DNA of 5,984 nucleotides from Ignavibacteriaceae bacterium (GTDB lineage: Bacteria > Bacteroidota > Ignavibacteria > Ignavibacteriales > Ignavibacteriaceae), in the NCBI GenBank assembly GCA_025449775.1, contig JANWIS010000158.1, forward strand, positions 1 to 5,984, read 5' to 3'. The notes beneath the pieces are model-generated. The model searched no databases. It was not told where the DNA came from and saw nothing but the letters and a program-made list of their open reading frames with translations. Below, piece by piece: positions 1 to 4,945 of this stretch (position 1 is the stretch's first letter; every line of letters begins with the position of its first letter). The position numbers and the translations under genes are program-made.

Positions 1-944
1 GCGTACGAGGGACTTTCAGTCAAAGACATCTTGCATTTACTGATATTAGAACAGGAGCAGAATATTTTCCGTTAAATAATATCAACGAAAACCAGGCTCA
101 GCTCGAAGCATTAGACAGTCTTCTTTCTGAAGCAGCCGTACTCGGTTTTGAATTCGGATACAGTATTGCTGATCCATTAACATTGGTAATCTGGGAAGCT
201 CAGTTCGGTGATTTTGCAAATGTTGCGCAAGTTATAATCGATAATTTTATTGTTGCATCGGTTGAAAAATGGCAGGTACCAAATAATCTAGTTTTACTAC
301 TTCCACATGGTTTTGAAGGACAGGGACCGGAACATTCAAGTGCACGGTTGGAAAGATTTTTAATTCTCTGTGCTGAGAATAATATGCAGGTTTGTAACGT
401 AACAACACCTGCACAGTATTTTCATCTTTTAAGAAGACAGGTAAAATCAACACACAGAACTCCTCTTGTAATTATGACTCCAAAAAGTCTTCTCAGATTA
501 CCTGAAGCAAAATCTTCTAGAGAAGAATTCTTAAAAGGAAAATTTGAAGAAGTTCTTGATGATACCACGATTGAAAAAAATGAACTGATCGATCATGTTT
601 TATTAACCGGTGGTAAAGTTTATTATGATCTATTCAAATATAAAACCGAAAATAACTTTAAGAACACTGCTGTAGTACGTCTTGAACAGCTTTATCCTTA
701 TCCGTCGAAAAGAATTCAAAAAATTCTCGGTAATTATCAATCAATCAAGAAATTAACATGGGTTCAGGAAGAGCCAAAGAATATGGGTGCATGGAATTTT
801 CTATTTCACAGATTGAGGACTGATTTGCCAGCTAAATGTGAGTTGGAATATGCTGGAAGACCTGAAAGTGCAAGTCCTGCTGCGGGTTCATACAAAATTT
901 CTATGCAGCAGCAGAAAAAATTAATTAAAGACGCATTTAAATAA
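1..944 (+). CDS. sucA: 2-oxoglutarate dehydrogenase E1 component, C-terminal part (5' end outside window)
   Basis: E1 is the thiamine-diphosphate enzyme that decarboxylates 2-oxoglutarate and passes the succinyl group to the lipoyl domain of E2 (SucB) in the TCA cycle. The reading frame is open from base 3 with no start, so about 313 residues are visible, roughly a third of the E. coli enzyme (about 930). The visible part starts at RGTFSQRH, a conserved E1o motif, and continues through the pyrimidine-binding transketolase fold with IWEAQFGDFAN and EGQGPEHSSARLERF. It then runs through TPKSLLR into the E1o C-terminal domain, with GKVYYDL, VRLEQLYPYP and YAGRPESASPA. These blocks follow E. coli and human E1o nearly residue for residue, so the call is firm. 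An apparent ATG-like start near base 183 is an internal TTG (Leu) and not the true start. The gene ends in TAA and converges on the next gene with a 10-bp gap. No E2 gene follows, so sucB lies elsewhere or upstream. Confidence 0.97.
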   Translation, partial: VRGTFSQRHLAFTDIRTGAEYFPLNNINENQAQLEALDSLLSEAAVLGFEFGYSIADPLTLVIWEAQFGDFANVAQVIIDNFIVASVEKWQVPNNLVLLLPHGFEGQGPEHSSARLERFLILCAENNMQVCNVTTPAQYFHLLRRQVKSTHRTPLVIMTPKSLLRLPEAKSSREEFLKGKFEEVLDDTTIEKNELIDHVLLTGGKVYYDLFKYKTENNFKNTAVVRLEQLYPYPSKRIQKILGNYQSIKKLTWVQEEPKNMGAWNFLFHRLRTDLPAKCELEYAGRPESASPAAGSYKISMQQQKKLIKDAFK

Positions 945-952
945 GTAAATTG

Positions 953-976
953 CTCTAAACCATTTTAGGTTTAGAG
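953..976. terminator. short hairpin between convergent genes, candidate bidirectional terminator
   Basis: A perfect 9-bp inverted repeat, CTCTAAACC (953-961) and GGTTTAGAG (968-976), encloses a 6-base loop. It starts 8 bases after the sucA stop and covers the last codons of the opposing MORN-repeat gene. The stem is only moderately GC-rich. The DNA after it is T-rich but has no clean T run in either direction, so it may be a weak two-way terminator or simply a transcript-end hairpin. Its position between two converging genes supports a termination role. Confidence 0.5.
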
Positions 977-1527
977 ATTTGTATTTCGTCAATGGTTTCT
1001 CCTCTCAGGTAATGAATAATTGAAATGGGGAAACCCTGCTCATCAAAATTTATCCATTTACCTTCCCGTAATCCCAAAATAAAAACACCTTCACTTTTAA
1101 CGCTTCCATTTTGGTAATACCATGTCCATTTTCCATTTGCTTTATCATCCTTAAAACTGCCGGTAGATTCTAACGTTCCATTTTCATAATAATACTTCCA
1201 GTTACCGACATTTTTATTTTTTTCAAGGAAGCCGCAAACATTAAATTTTCCGTTGAGAGTTGAAATAATAAACTCACCATGTTTTAACCCGTTAACAACA
1301 TCATATTGTATTATTTTGTTCTCCAATGTATCAAGCACTCTTCCGTTGTATGGAGAATTTTCACCCTGCATATAAATCAATCCATCGTTTAAAACGATAT
1401 GAGACGATCCATCATCTTTTGTTTCCCGACTTAAAAGCGGAGTAATAATTATAGCAGATGCAATGAAAAGCACCGTTAGAAAAATAAAAAGGTAAGATGC
1501 TTTATAGTTTTTTGAAGCATCCTTCAT
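955..1527 (-). CDS. membrane-anchored MORN-repeat-variant protein (YwqK-like repeats)
   Basis: This is a 190-residue protein. Residues about 11-32 form one strongly hydrophobic segment after a short Lys-containing N-terminus, so it is either a membrane anchor or an uncleaved signal; there is no lipobox cysteine. The rest is built of MORN-variant (MORN_2 type) units. Glycines at 84, 108, 132 and 156 begin four units spaced exactly 24 residues apart. The best are GNWKYYYENGTLESTGSF, GKWTWYYQNGSVKSEGVF and GKWINFDEQGFP, and a degenerate unit lies near residues 49-66 (ending YNGRVLD). Databases often label such proteins YwqK-family antitoxins, but no toxin gene is adjacent and nothing here supports that role. 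An envelope-facing binding or scaffold role is more plausible but unproven. The start is supported by a GGAGGG ribosome site 4 bases before the ATG. The stop (TAG) lies 10 bp from the sucA stop on the other strand. Confidence 0.85.
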   Translation of the reverse strand: MKDASKNYKASYLFIFLTVLFIASAIIITPLLSRETKDDGSSHIVLNDGLIYMQGENSPYNGRVLDTLENKIIQYDVVNGLKHGEFIISTLNGKFNVCGFLEKNKNVGNWKYYYENGTLESTGSFKDDKANGKWTWYYQNGSVKSEGVFILGLREGKWINFDEQGFPISIIHYLRGETIDEIQISKPKMV

Positions 1528-1531
1528 TGAG

Positions 1532-1537
1532 CCCTCC
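1532..1537 (-). promoter_or_regulatory. Shine-Dalgarno site of the MORN-repeat gene
   Basis: Read on the minus strand this is GGAGGG, 4 bases before the ATG at 1527. It is the strongest ribosome-binding site in the window and fixes the start. A possible -10 box, TATAGT, lies at 1580-1585 on the minus strand, but I see no convincing -35 for it. Confidence 0.7.
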
Positions 1538-1927
1538 GGATGTATTCAATGCATAACCAGAAAAAACGCCCTTTACTTAACTATACATTGATTAATGACA
1601 CATGACTAATGAAACTAAATTCGCCTCTGAAAATGACAATAGAATTGCTCAAGGATTGTTCCAGCAAAAGAAATTTGTTTTTAATCTTATTTCTAACATA
1701 CAATTTTTTGCTTGTTTTGATTTGATACTAATCTTAAAAAAAAGCCTTTAATAATGATACATTTTTTGAATTTAAATCCAGACAAGTTTGTTCGGATGAC
1801 AGAATTGATCACAAGCATTAATACAAATCTAAAGCTGAACAGAACATACAATCAGGACAAATAAATTGCATGCTCATTACAGTTTTTAACCAACAATGGA
1901 TTTAAACGATCTGTTTATATTTAATTA

Positions 1928-1948
1928 TTTGTAACGAATTGGTACAAA
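1928..1948. repeat. small inverted repeat, operator-like
   Basis: TTTGTA and TACAAA form a perfect 6-bp inverted repeat separated by 9 bases, about 100 bp upstream of the STAS gene start. The size and symmetry fit a dimeric regulator site. In AT-rich DNA of this length, however, a 6-bp repeat of this kind can easily occur by chance. Confidence 0.25.
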
Positions 1949-1987
1949 AGATTTAAGCAAAAATTAGAGTTTAATGTAAAATGTTGA

Positions 1988-2003
1988 TGGCACAGTTGTT
2001 GGC
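1988..2003 (+). promoter_or_regulatory. possible sigma-54 (RpoN) type promoter for the STAS gene
   Basis: The sequence TGGCAC-AGTTG-TTGGC resembles the sigma-54 consensus TGGCAC-N5-TTGC. The -24 element is a perfect match and the spacing to TTG is right, but the -12 element reads TTGG instead of TTGC. Initiation would fall near 2014, giving a leader of roughly 28 bases before the ATG. The alternative sigma-70 reading is TTGTTG (1996-2001), 17 bases, then TTACTA, which is a poor -10. The call is tentative because the -12 GC is usually strongly conserved. Confidence 0.25.
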
Positions 2004-2032
2004 GTTTTCTACCATACTTTACTATTTCAATT

Positions 2033-2037
2033 GAGGG
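2033..2037 (+). promoter_or_regulatory. Shine-Dalgarno site of the STAS gene
   Basis: GAGGG lies 4 bases before the ATG at 2042, the same spacing as the site of the divergent MORN gene. Upstream of the ATG the frame hits a stop at 1985 with no better start, so the start at 2042 is well supported. Confidence 0.65.
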
Positions 2038-2041
2038 CAAA

Positions 2042-2440
2042 ATGAGGGAATTCGATTTCAGTACCCACTGTGGTTATCTGGTCGCAACATTAAATTTAGA
2101 AAAAGCTACTATCCTGGAAGCACTGGATTTTAAAAGTGTTCTGGATGAAGAAATTTATAAAGGTCATCACAATATTATCATCAACATGCAAGACTGTGAA
2201 TTTCTTGATTCAACTTTTATAGGTGTTTTAGTAGTAACCTGGAAAAAGGTAAAAGCCAGAGGCGGAAAACTTAAACTTGTTAAACCGGGCAAGTTTGCTC
2301 AATCTGTTTTTCATCTGACTGGAACGATTGAAATATTTGAAACTTACGACAGTGTTGAAGAAGCTCTGAGCAGTTTCGTAACACCAATAGATGATTATTC
2401 AACATCAACTACAATAAATTCTAACCAAAAGTATAATTAA
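2042..2440 (+). CDS. STAS-domain protein, anti-sigma factor antagonist-like (SpoIIAA/RsbV type)
   Basis: This is a 132-residue cytosolic protein made of a single STAS domain (about residues 5-112) and a polar Ser/Thr/Asn-rich tail (about 113-132). Proteins of this family bind an anti-sigma factor or serine kinase and switch partners when a Ser/Thr at the start of one helix is phosphorylated. The core pattern is clear: NIIINMQDCEFLDST is the beta-strand and phospho-site loop, with Asp56-Ser57-Thr58 matching the DSS/DST of SpoIIAA and RsbV. GGKLKLVKPG and the ending TYDSVEEAL are also typical. The position after DST is Phe59 where classical antagonists have Gly, then Ile-Gly follows as usual. 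The gene stands alone: no RsbW-like kinase, PP2C phosphatase or sigma factor is in the window, so its partner is unknown. It could regulate a sigma factor or another partner-switching output. The domain call is firm; the pathway is not. Confidence 0.9.
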   Translation: MREFDFSTHCGYLVATLNLEKATILEALDFKSVLDEEIYKGHHNIIINMQDCEFLDSTFIGVLVVTWKKVKARGGKLKLVKPGKFAQSVFHLTGTIEIFETYDSVEEALSSFVTPIDDYSTSTTINSNQKYN

Positions 2441-2730
2441 TAATTTTTAAAATCTTATAAAAGTATTTTAAAACAGGAATAAATACTCTACTTCAAAATA
2501 ATTTCTCACTAAGTCTTTACCTATGAAGGAATAATCTTAGCAAATACGGTTATTCCTTCATAACAATTCTCTAAGAAAACAAAATAATCCAACTAATAAA
2601 AAATTTTAGAAATTTTCAGATGATGAGAATTTCTTTTATGCTAAATTGATTATAGCAATTTAGTGATGATTAATACTTCAGAAAATATTATTTTTCAATT
2701 AGTGTAATTAAGTTTACTAATACAGATTTG
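2441..2730. other. 290-bp AT-rich non-coding region between STAS gene and tRNAs
   Basis: I see no gene here. The region holds a 13-bp perfect inverted repeat (2522-2562), a 7-bp one (AGAAATT 2608-2614 and AATTTCT 2628-2634) and an 8-bp one (CTAAATTG 2641-2648 and CAATTTAG 2656-2663). It should also contain the 3' end of the STAS transcript and the tRNA-Gly promoter. The best -7-like element for the latter is TAAGTTTA at 2709-2716, but it lacks a good upstream partner. Confidence 0.5.
2522..2562. repeat. 13-bp perfect inverted repeat, strong hairpin
   Basis: TATGAAGGAATAA (2522-2534) is followed after 15 bases by its exact reverse complement TTATTCCTTCATA (2550-2562). In RNA of the plus strand the stem can extend inwards by a U-G and a C-G pair, to 15 pairs with an 11-base loop. 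It starts 82 bases after the STAS stop. No T run follows on either strand, so it is not a standard intrinsic terminator. It could protect the 3' end of the STAS mRNA, act as a protein-binding dyad or be the relic of a small element. Confidence 0.75.
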
Positions 2731-2803
2731 GCGGGCGTAACTCAGCTGGTAGAGTGCCAGCTTCCCAAGCTGGATGTCGCGGGTTCGAGCCCCGTCGTCC
2801 GCT
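2731..2803 (+). tRNA. tRNA-Gly (anticodon CCC)
   Basis: A full 73-base cloverleaf is present. The acceptor stem GCGGGCG pairs with CGTCCGC with one G-U pair. The D arm is ACTC/GAGT, and the anticodon stem CCAGC/GCTGG encloses the loop TTCCCAA, with the anticodon CCC at 2764-2766. The T arm GCGGG/CCCGT has the loop TTCGAGC. The discriminator is U73, as usual for bacterial tRNA-Gly. CCA is not encoded (the next bases are CAC), so it must be added after transcription. It reads GGG codons. It lies 59 bases before tRNA-Val and may be co-transcribed with it. Confidence 0.97.
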
Positions 2804-2811
2804 CACAGCAT

Positions 2812-2842
2812 TTGGTTTTAAAATCCGAAAGCGAGATATTTG
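2812..2842 (+). promoter_or_regulatory. candidate promoter for tRNA-Val inside the tRNA spacer
   Basis: TTGGTT at 2812-2817 is followed, 17 bases on, by GATATT (2835-2840), which continues as GATATTTG. The geometry TTG, 20 bases, then [T/G]ATATTTGG is the same as in the tRNA-Asp promoter of this window and fits the Bacteroidota -33/-7 pattern with one mismatch. Transcription would begin near 2847, about 16 bases before tRNA-Val. The -10 has a weak first base, so this is only a candidate; co-transcription with tRNA-Gly is the alternative. Confidence 0.4.
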
Positions 2843-2862
2843 GTCTCCATTTTTCAAGTAAA

Positions 2863-2937
2863 GGGCGCTTAGCTCAGCTGGTTCAGAGCATCTGCCTTAC
2901 AAGCAGAGGGTCCGCGGTTCGAATCCGTGAGCGCCCA
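2863..2937 (+). tRNA. tRNA-Val (anticodon TAC)
   Basis: A full 75-base cloverleaf is present. The acceptor GGGCGCT/AGCGCCC pairs perfectly, and the D arm is GCTC/GAGC. The anticodon stem TCTGC/GCAGA encloses the loop CTTACAA, with the anticodon TAC at 2898-2900. The T arm CGCGG/CCGTG has the loop TTCGAAT, and the discriminator is A73. CCA is not encoded (the next bases are CAA). UAC with a modified U34 normally reads most or all valine codons. The 3' side converges on the Wzi-like gene 31 bases away, with only a weak GATTTAA/TTAAATC inverted repeat (2942-2970) as a possible stop signal. Confidence 0.98.
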
Positions 2938-2941
2938 CAAT

Positions 2942-2970
2942 GATTTAAGTTTCGTTCTTAACATTAAATC
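2942..2970. terminator. weak inverted repeat between tRNA-Val and the Wzi-like gene
   Basis: GATTTAA (2942-2948) and TTAAATC (2964-2970) are exact reverse complements, and an inner TTAAG/CTTAA pairing is an alternative. It sits between two convergent units and overlaps the stop codon of the Wzi-like gene. The stem is AT-only apart from the end pair and has no T run, so a terminator role is doubtful. Confidence 0.2.
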
Positions 2971-4648
2971 AATAGTTTAGGGTAAATCTAATTTCCCCGT
3001 AACTTTGATTATGAACTACTGCTTCAGAGATGTTATCCTGATGATTGTAGTTATAAATTACTTCAAATATAAAATCCCTGATTGGTTCCAGCCTTAAATT
3101 TAAATTAACTATCTGGTTGTTGATCCTGATTCCATCGAGGAAGATTGCATTCTCATCTTCCGGTGGAGATTCGTGGCTAAGATAAATATCTCCGCCAACG
3201 TTCTTTATAAGATCTCCACTATCATCATAAATGTTCTCACCACTCCGGATGTACCGATAATCAATTGTTAATCTCATCCAATCATTAAAGTTATATGAAA
3301 GCCTGCTAAGAATTTCATCTGCATTTGGTCCAACAGGATGACCTAAATTCACACCCCATCCTGAGTAAGTATTCTTAACATCAACATGTGAATAAACATA
3401 TGGTCGTATTTTAGTGTACTCAATTATCATTGAAAGGTTATTGAGAGTGAGAGCTTCATACCAAAACATTCCTAACTGATATGCAGTTTTATTTTTATAT
3501 GTATCAAAGTCCTGCAGATTATTCAGGATATTTTCATCAAGTAGAAATGTAGCTTGCAGTTCCAGGTTATTTATAAAACTAGTCTGCAAATCAAAATATA
3601 AGTTGCCGTTATCTCTATCCTGAATTGAATGTTCAACAAATTTGTAAAAGCCTAACGGAACCAGGTATGCTAAATCAATCCCTCTTCCTGAATAGACTAC
3701 ACTTTCTCCTATTCCTATATCAAAATATTTATCAAAGGATAATTTAAATCTGTTATAAGCCCAGTATTTTGTGTAACGCTCTGTATGGTTAGAAGAATAT
3801 TCTCCTACAGTAGAGCCATGAATTGATGTAAAATGAGCAATCCCGTAATCAAAATTGAATTGAATAAAATCTAAAGGTGGTCCATAACCGGATAACATTA
3901 ACTTGCTTCCATATCCATATCCAACCGTTTTAAATTCTCGACCAATCTGAACTGAAAGATTCATTTCCTCAGCTGGTTCTGTATGATATTTCAAATAGCC
4001 TTCTGTAAAATCATAATTGCCCAGGTTTTCCATATTCTCAACCCACTTATAATTTTGAAGAAGTTTTGGTTCAATTAATTCGGCTACTTCCCTGTTTCCT
4101 GCTGAACCGCCTTTAAGGAAAGAAAATTTATATCCTAAATGTTTAAAAACGGTTCCGCGAAATCCAAAGCCTCCATCAAAAAGATGAGCATTATTTACTG
4201 ATGGTTCAAATTGCTGACCGTAGTAGTAATGCCCAATAAATTCTATAAATGCATTTGCATTCTCCTCAGCATAAGCATAAAAATATTTTACTTTATTTGA
4301 AAATGCTTCGGACAAGTTTGTTCCAAAATCATTTTCGGAATTAAAGAGATAAGTAGTGGTTTCTTTATTGAGCACTTCATAAAATTCTATTTTGTATCTA
4401 TCGAATAAACTTTTTTCTGTACTGCTTAACCCACTTAATTTTTCCTCAATCTGCTGAAGATAGGATTTTACCTGGTGTCGCGAGAGATTTGGTAAATCTT
4501 CGTAATAGTATGGAATCACGTTTTTTACTTTCATTTCTTTGAAAAAAGAATAGACGGGATGATCAAGCGGAACATTCTCAACCTGGGGAGAAATATCGAT
4601 GACAAGAATAAATAGAACCAGAAATAAACTTCTAAGAAATAATTTCAT
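2969..4648 (-). CDS. Wzi-family (capsule assembly-like) outer-membrane beta-barrel protein
   Basis: This 559-residue exported protein has a short basic N-terminus (KLFLR) and a hydrophobic stretch at about residues 4-19 that looks like a Sec signal peptide. The next part, about residues 25-110, is polar and helical (VPLDHPVYSFFKEM, LSRHQVKSYLQQIEEKL), as often seen before the barrel in these Bacteroidota/Chlorobi proteins. The remaining two thirds alternates polar and aromatic residues in repeated strands, ends with IRFTLNY, and so has the terminal aromatic residue typical of outer-membrane barrels. Wzi in E. coli anchors capsular polysaccharide at the surface; the broad family label does not prove that role here, and no capsule genes are nearby. 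The start at 4648 fits the signal peptide, but no Shine-Dalgarno precedes it (ATCTCTGTAATAA), unlike the MORN and STAS genes. It is probably transcribed alone, since a terminator lies upstream. Confidence 0.75.
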   Translation of the reverse strand: MKLFLRSLFLVLFILVIDISPQVENVPLDHPVYSFFKEMKVKNVIPYYYEDLPNLSRHQVKSYLQQIEEKLSGLSSTEKSLFDRYKIEFYEVLNKETTTYLFNSENDFGTNLSEAFSNKVKYFYAYAEENANAFIEFIGHYYYGQQFEPSVNNAHLFDGGFGFRGTVFKHLGYKFSFLKGGSAGNREVAELIEPKLLQNYKWVENMENLGNYDFTEGYLKYHTEPAEEMNLSVQIGREFKTVGYGYGSKLMLSGYGPPLDFIQFNFDYGIAHFTSIHGSTVGEYSSNHTERYTKYWAYNRFKLSFDKYFDIGIGESVVYSGRGIDLAYLVPLGFYKFVEHSIQDRDNGNLYFDLQTSFINNLELQATFLLDENILNNLQDFDTYKNKTAYQLGMFWYEALTLNNLSMIIEYTKIRPYVYSHVDVKNTYSGWGVNLGHPVGPNADEILSRLSYNFNDWMRLTIDYRYIRSGENIYDDSGDLIKNVGGDIYLSHESPPEDENAIFLDGIRINNQIVNLNLRLEPIRDFIFEVIYNYNHQDNISEAVVHNQSYGEIRFTLNY

Positions 4649-4754
4649 TTATTACAGAGATATTAAAATTTTATGGTGAAATATAGGGATTGAGGTCTTG
4701 AATGAGTAGTGGATCAATTTATTGGAACAATAATGTCTGTGATGGTTTAAATGA

Positions 4755-4783
4755 AAAAAGCTCAGATATTTTCTGAGCTTTTT
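4755..4783. terminator. intrinsic terminator of tRNA-Asp, bidirectional form
   Basis: A perfect 12-bp inverted repeat, AAAAAGCTCAGA (4755-4766) and TCTGAGCTTTTT (4772-4783), has a 5-base loop. On the minus strand the 8-bp core stem AGCTCAGA/TCTGAGCT is followed by six Ts, a textbook rho-independent terminator. It begins one base after the 3' end of tRNA-Asp. On the plus strand five Ts follow the core stem as well. It isolates the tRNA from the Wzi-like gene downstream. Confidence 0.95.
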
Positions 4784-4784
4784 G

Positions 4785-4859
4785 CGGGGCCGACGAGACT
4801 CGAACTCGCGACCTCCTGCGTGACAGGCAGGCGTTCTAACCAAACTGAACTACGACCCC
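4785..4859 (-). tRNA. tRNA-Asp (anticodon GTC)
   Basis: A full 75-base cloverleaf is present on the minus strand. The acceptor GGGGTCG/CGGCCCC has one U-G pair, and the D arm is GTTC/GAAC. The anticodon stem CCTGC/GCAGG encloses the loop CTGTCAC, with the anticodon GTC at 4822-4824. The T arm GCGAG/CTCGT has the loop TTCGAGT. The discriminator is G73, an identity element of tRNA-Asp. CCA is not encoded (CAA follows). The gene is a single-tRNA unit with its own promoter 28 bases upstream and a terminator at once after it. Read-through from pfkA is also possible, because no clear terminator separates them. Confidence 0.98.
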
Positions 4860-4886
4860 GAATATTTTTTTCTTAAAAAAGCAGCC

Positions 4887-4917
4887 CAAATATATAAGCA
4901 GATTGCCCGAAAATCAA
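4887..4917 (-). promoter_or_regulatory. promoter of tRNA-Asp
   Basis: On the minus strand TTGATT (4917-4912) is followed by exactly 17 bases and TATATT (4894-4889), matching the sigma-70 boxes at 4 and 5 of 6 positions. The same bases read as TTG, 20 bases, TATATTTG, a full match to the Bacteroidota -7 consensus TAnnTTTG. Transcription would start near 4882, leaving a leader of about 22 bases. The bases after the -10 are G/C-rich (TGGGCTGC), a discriminator type linked in other bacteria to stringent control of stable RNA genes. Confidence 0.75.
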
Positions 4918-4945
4918 TTATCAAGTACCCGATAAATAAATGACT

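Larger units (their letters stand above)
1528..2041. other. 514-bp divergent intergenic region
   Basis: This AT-rich stretch separates the minus-strand MORN gene from the plus-strand STAS gene and must hold both promoters. It contains no long ORF. Two tiny ATG-started frames (1609-1725, 38 codons with a hydrophobic end, and 1754-1864, 36 codons) lack ribosome sites and are probably chance. Recognisable elements are the Shine-Dalgarno sites at both ends, an imperfect 15-bp dyad at 1540-1554, a TTTGTA/TACAAA dyad at 1928-1948 and a sigma-54-like sequence at 1988-2003. I recognise no structured RNA family or insertion-sequence remnant here. Confidence 0.6.

Noticed and set aside
247..453. Minus-strand open frame of 68 codons inside sucA
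   Set aside because: It is the antisense shadow of a strongly conserved part of SucA and has no recognisable product.
1609..1725. 38-codon frame with a hydrophobic C-terminal half (NLFLILFLTYNFLLVLI)
   Set aside because: It could be a tiny membrane protein, but there is no Shine-Dalgarno site, and T-rich DNA readily gives Leu/Phe/Ile runs by chance. Conservation in relatives would be needed.
1785..1797. GACAAGTTTGTTC, also present inside the Wzi-like gene near 4313
   Set aside because: One shared 13-mer in AT-rich DNA, with one copy in coding sequence and unlike flanks, does not indicate a dispersed repeat.
1754..1864. 36-codon ATG-started frame in the intergenic region
   Set aside because: It has no ribosome site, no motif and no length support.
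2641..2663. 8-bp inverted repeat CTAAATTG/CAATTTAG upstream of tRNA-Gly
   Set aside because: The stem is almost all A-T with no T run after it; too weak to call a terminator. The contained TTGATT resembles the tRNA-Asp -35 box but has no acceptable -10 at the right distance.
2728..2943. Open frame of 71 codons across the two tRNA genes
   Set aside because: The translated motifs (such as AGSSPVVRS and SAVRIRERP) are the usual false peptides of tRNA T-arms; the DNA folds as tRNA-Gly and tRNA-Val.
4652..4843. Minus-strand open frame of 63 codons over tRNA-Asp
   Set aside because: It starts inside tRNA-Asp (GGREFESRRP is a typical tRNA false peptide) and runs through the terminator.
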